Shown: positions 62,260-64,000 of the stretch, in pieces | How positions within the stretch are numbered: the first letter of the stretch is position 1 | Layout: the number at the start of each line of letters is the position of its first letter | NCBI GenBank assembly: GCA_001986395.2 | Contig: MQVO02000030.1 | Coordinates: 186,001-250,000 of the forward strand | DNA from: Irpex lacteus | Lineage: Eukaryota; Basidiomycota; Agaricomycetes; Polyporales; Irpicaceae | Reading direction: 5' to 3' | DNA length: 64,000 bases | Notes under the pieces: generated by a model | The model's database searches: none | Told to the model about the DNA's origin: nothing | What the model saw: only the letters and a program-made list of their open reading frames with translations | Position numbers and translations under genes: made by a program

Positions 62260-64000
62260 TGCTCTGTGCCTCGGAAGTACGCATTGATGCACTAACAGTG
62301 GCACGGTTTGAACCAAACCCCAGTCTTCTTCCGAGCTTCCAGTTGGGCGCGTTGTTGTGGCAAAAGGATCACTTACTACGTACGAAGAAAAGAGGAAACA
62401 CGACAGTTTCACCTCGCACGCGCGTCAACGATGCTACACCGAACGACGTCGGCCGTTGATGTTGATGTCGATACAAAAGTATGCACTATGCGCGAACTGT
62501 CCCGTAAAGCCCGCATACCCCGTCCGTACTCTGCCTAAATAGTGACCAGGGAACACTGTTAAATGGCCCTGGACTCCTGTGTGTCCGTCACGATCCGTAC
62601 ATACGCACTCACTGGTAGACATCCTAATCGTTCCGAGGAAGCATGAGAGCCTCACAAACCTTGCGTCAGGGCACTCTCGAGTGGCTATACGCATGATACT
62701 CTGAACATGCAGTACGGAGGATGCTTCAATGCCACGGGTCGGGTGCTCTTAGTGGGCCGCAGCTGCGTGGCCGCCACAAGAGTCTTGGCGCACACAAACT
62801 GCCTCCACGACCCCGGGCGTCGAGATCATCAGAGCTCAGTGGCTGGAGATCGGGTACGTGAGAGATAAAAGCCATCGGGACGTATATGGAGTGGGTGTGT
62901 GAGAAATCAAACTTCACGGGGGGTTAATGTGCTCTTTGCGCAGTCCTACAATGTCGAACTGTGAGTATTCCAGGATGTTGGGTTATGGAGATACGAGATG
63001 ATTGGGAGATTGTCAGCGACGAATGCAATGCATTGGATCCAAGGAGTTGCTTACCCACGAGGAGAAGAGTGCGCAGTTTTCTTTCATTTGCCGTGTCATC
63101 TATGGTTGAGCGCAGCAACAGCTAGTGAGAGGTGAGACTTGAAGCTTGAAGGCTCGATACAAGGCGTCAAGGATGTACGGCTCGGAATGGCAGTGTAAAC
63201 TCACGGATAATTAATAATCGGAGACACTGGGAGACTGGAGTTAACTTGAATAGTTAATGCTGATTTGCGACTACACGTCGAGGTTGCCATAGCTTTCGGA
63301 AGTATGGCACAGTAACCGACTGAACAGCCACATGCGCTGCTGGATCGTATAGTCGCGGAATATAATCGAGATGCGTACTATGCAGTAAGTACTGTTGTAA
63401 ATATCATCTCAGTGGTGGTCAACGACACCGAAGGTTCTCGATCAGAGTTTTGCCGATACACTTTGGAGTAGATAAGTAAAAGCGCACCTCAATTTATGCG
63501 ACTATCTGTGTTTAACAGATATAAGTACGGTACCATGGTCGCTGTCAGCCTATCCATGGTCAGATCATAGTCACGGTACAGCGCAAGTCCAGTTTGAGCG
63601 CCGTGGCCACTTAACCGCCTACCACGACGAAGTAGGTTAGAAAGCGATCGAGTACTACAACTCACCGGAGTTATGACAGCTCAATGTATGTGATGTGAGT
63701 TATCAATATGCAGGTACTCGCTAAAACTGGCCTTTAGCACAATTGCAGTATGCCGCGGCGGCGCGAGCACCACTCATGCAATCTCCCAGTAACAGGGTCC
63801 CTCCACCTGTATCAGTCTTCAACGTTCAGTATAAACACGCAACTGACCCTGTTATAGGTACAGATGCCACCCGATATACATCCTCTACCCGAATCCGTAA
63901 CGCCATATGTACGTTCACATCTTCGTTCTCCCCTTCATGAACACTCACACCGTGCTTCCAACAGTTTGTCTATCCATTTACTCTCGAGCCGCACGTCATC
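62260..64000. other. Right-end region without a supported gene
   Basis: Short frames only, on both strands. Nothing at the right edge can be identified as the beginning of a gene. Confidence 0.5.

Overview
The window reads as nuclear DNA of a basidiomycete fungus, most likely an Agaricomycete. Genes are packed on both strands and cut by many short introns of about 50-60 nt with GTRNGT/YAG borders. Families typical of mushroom-forming fungi occur: a FunK1 kinase, a DUF6535 membrane protein, a WOPR (Gti1/Pac2) regulator, a 7TM protein of the agaric receptor-like type and an agaric arrestin-like protein. No prophage, CRISPR array, rRNA or convincing tRNA was seen.

Layout. 1-3.5 kb: start of a pRiA4b ORF-3-like gene (minus), then low-complexity DNA with minisatellites. 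3.5-8.5 kb: FunK1 kinase (minus) head-to-head with COP9 signalosome subunit 5 (plus). 8.9-11.2 kb: secreted S1/P1 nuclease and an oxidoreductase-like (OXLD1-type) mitochondrial protein. 11.8-14.6 kb: damaged DUF6535 gene. 15.5-17.9 kb: MutY/MUTYH glycosylase. 19-25.4 kb: an unresolved small gene, the WOPR regulator and an unrecognised multi-exon gene, all minus. 26.1-31.7 kb: DNAJC11-type J protein (minus), divergent from an RMD1/DUF155 protein (plus). 31.9-34.4 kb: GH1 beta-glucosidase in 18 exons (minus). 36.8-41.2 kb: SURF4/Erv29 cargo receptor and ENP2/NOL10 ribosome-biogenesis protein. 41.5-47.2 kb: FN3/coiled-coil protein (minus), nitronate monooxygenase (plus), arrestin-like protein (minus). 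49.9-59.2 kb: 7TM protein, DJ-1-like protein, TOK-type potassium channel, a small secreted protein and an RluA-type pseudouridine synthase, all plus. 59.9-60.5 kb: conserved-looking unknown gene. The last 3.5 kb is almost empty.

The genes are mostly independent housekeeping functions (DNA repair, rRNA biogenesis, protein sorting, mitochondria) mixed with lineage-specific families. I see no biosynthetic or defence cluster.

The most notable property is a recurring defect: otherwise excellent gene models are each broken by one base, usually a missing base in or beside a short homopolymer. It hits WOPR (twice), RMD1, SURF4, ENP2, nitronate monooxygenase and the gene at 60 kb. Because ENP2 is essential in yeast, sequencing or assembly indels are the simplest explanation. 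DUF6535, with two indels plus an in-frame stop, is the best candidate for real decay. The best biological leads are the small secreted protein at 57.0-57.4 kb, the unrecognised gene at 23.3-25.4 kb, the 627-nt intron with a foldback in the DNAJC11 gene, and the 33-nt apparent intron that carries an in-frame stop in the potassium channel gene.
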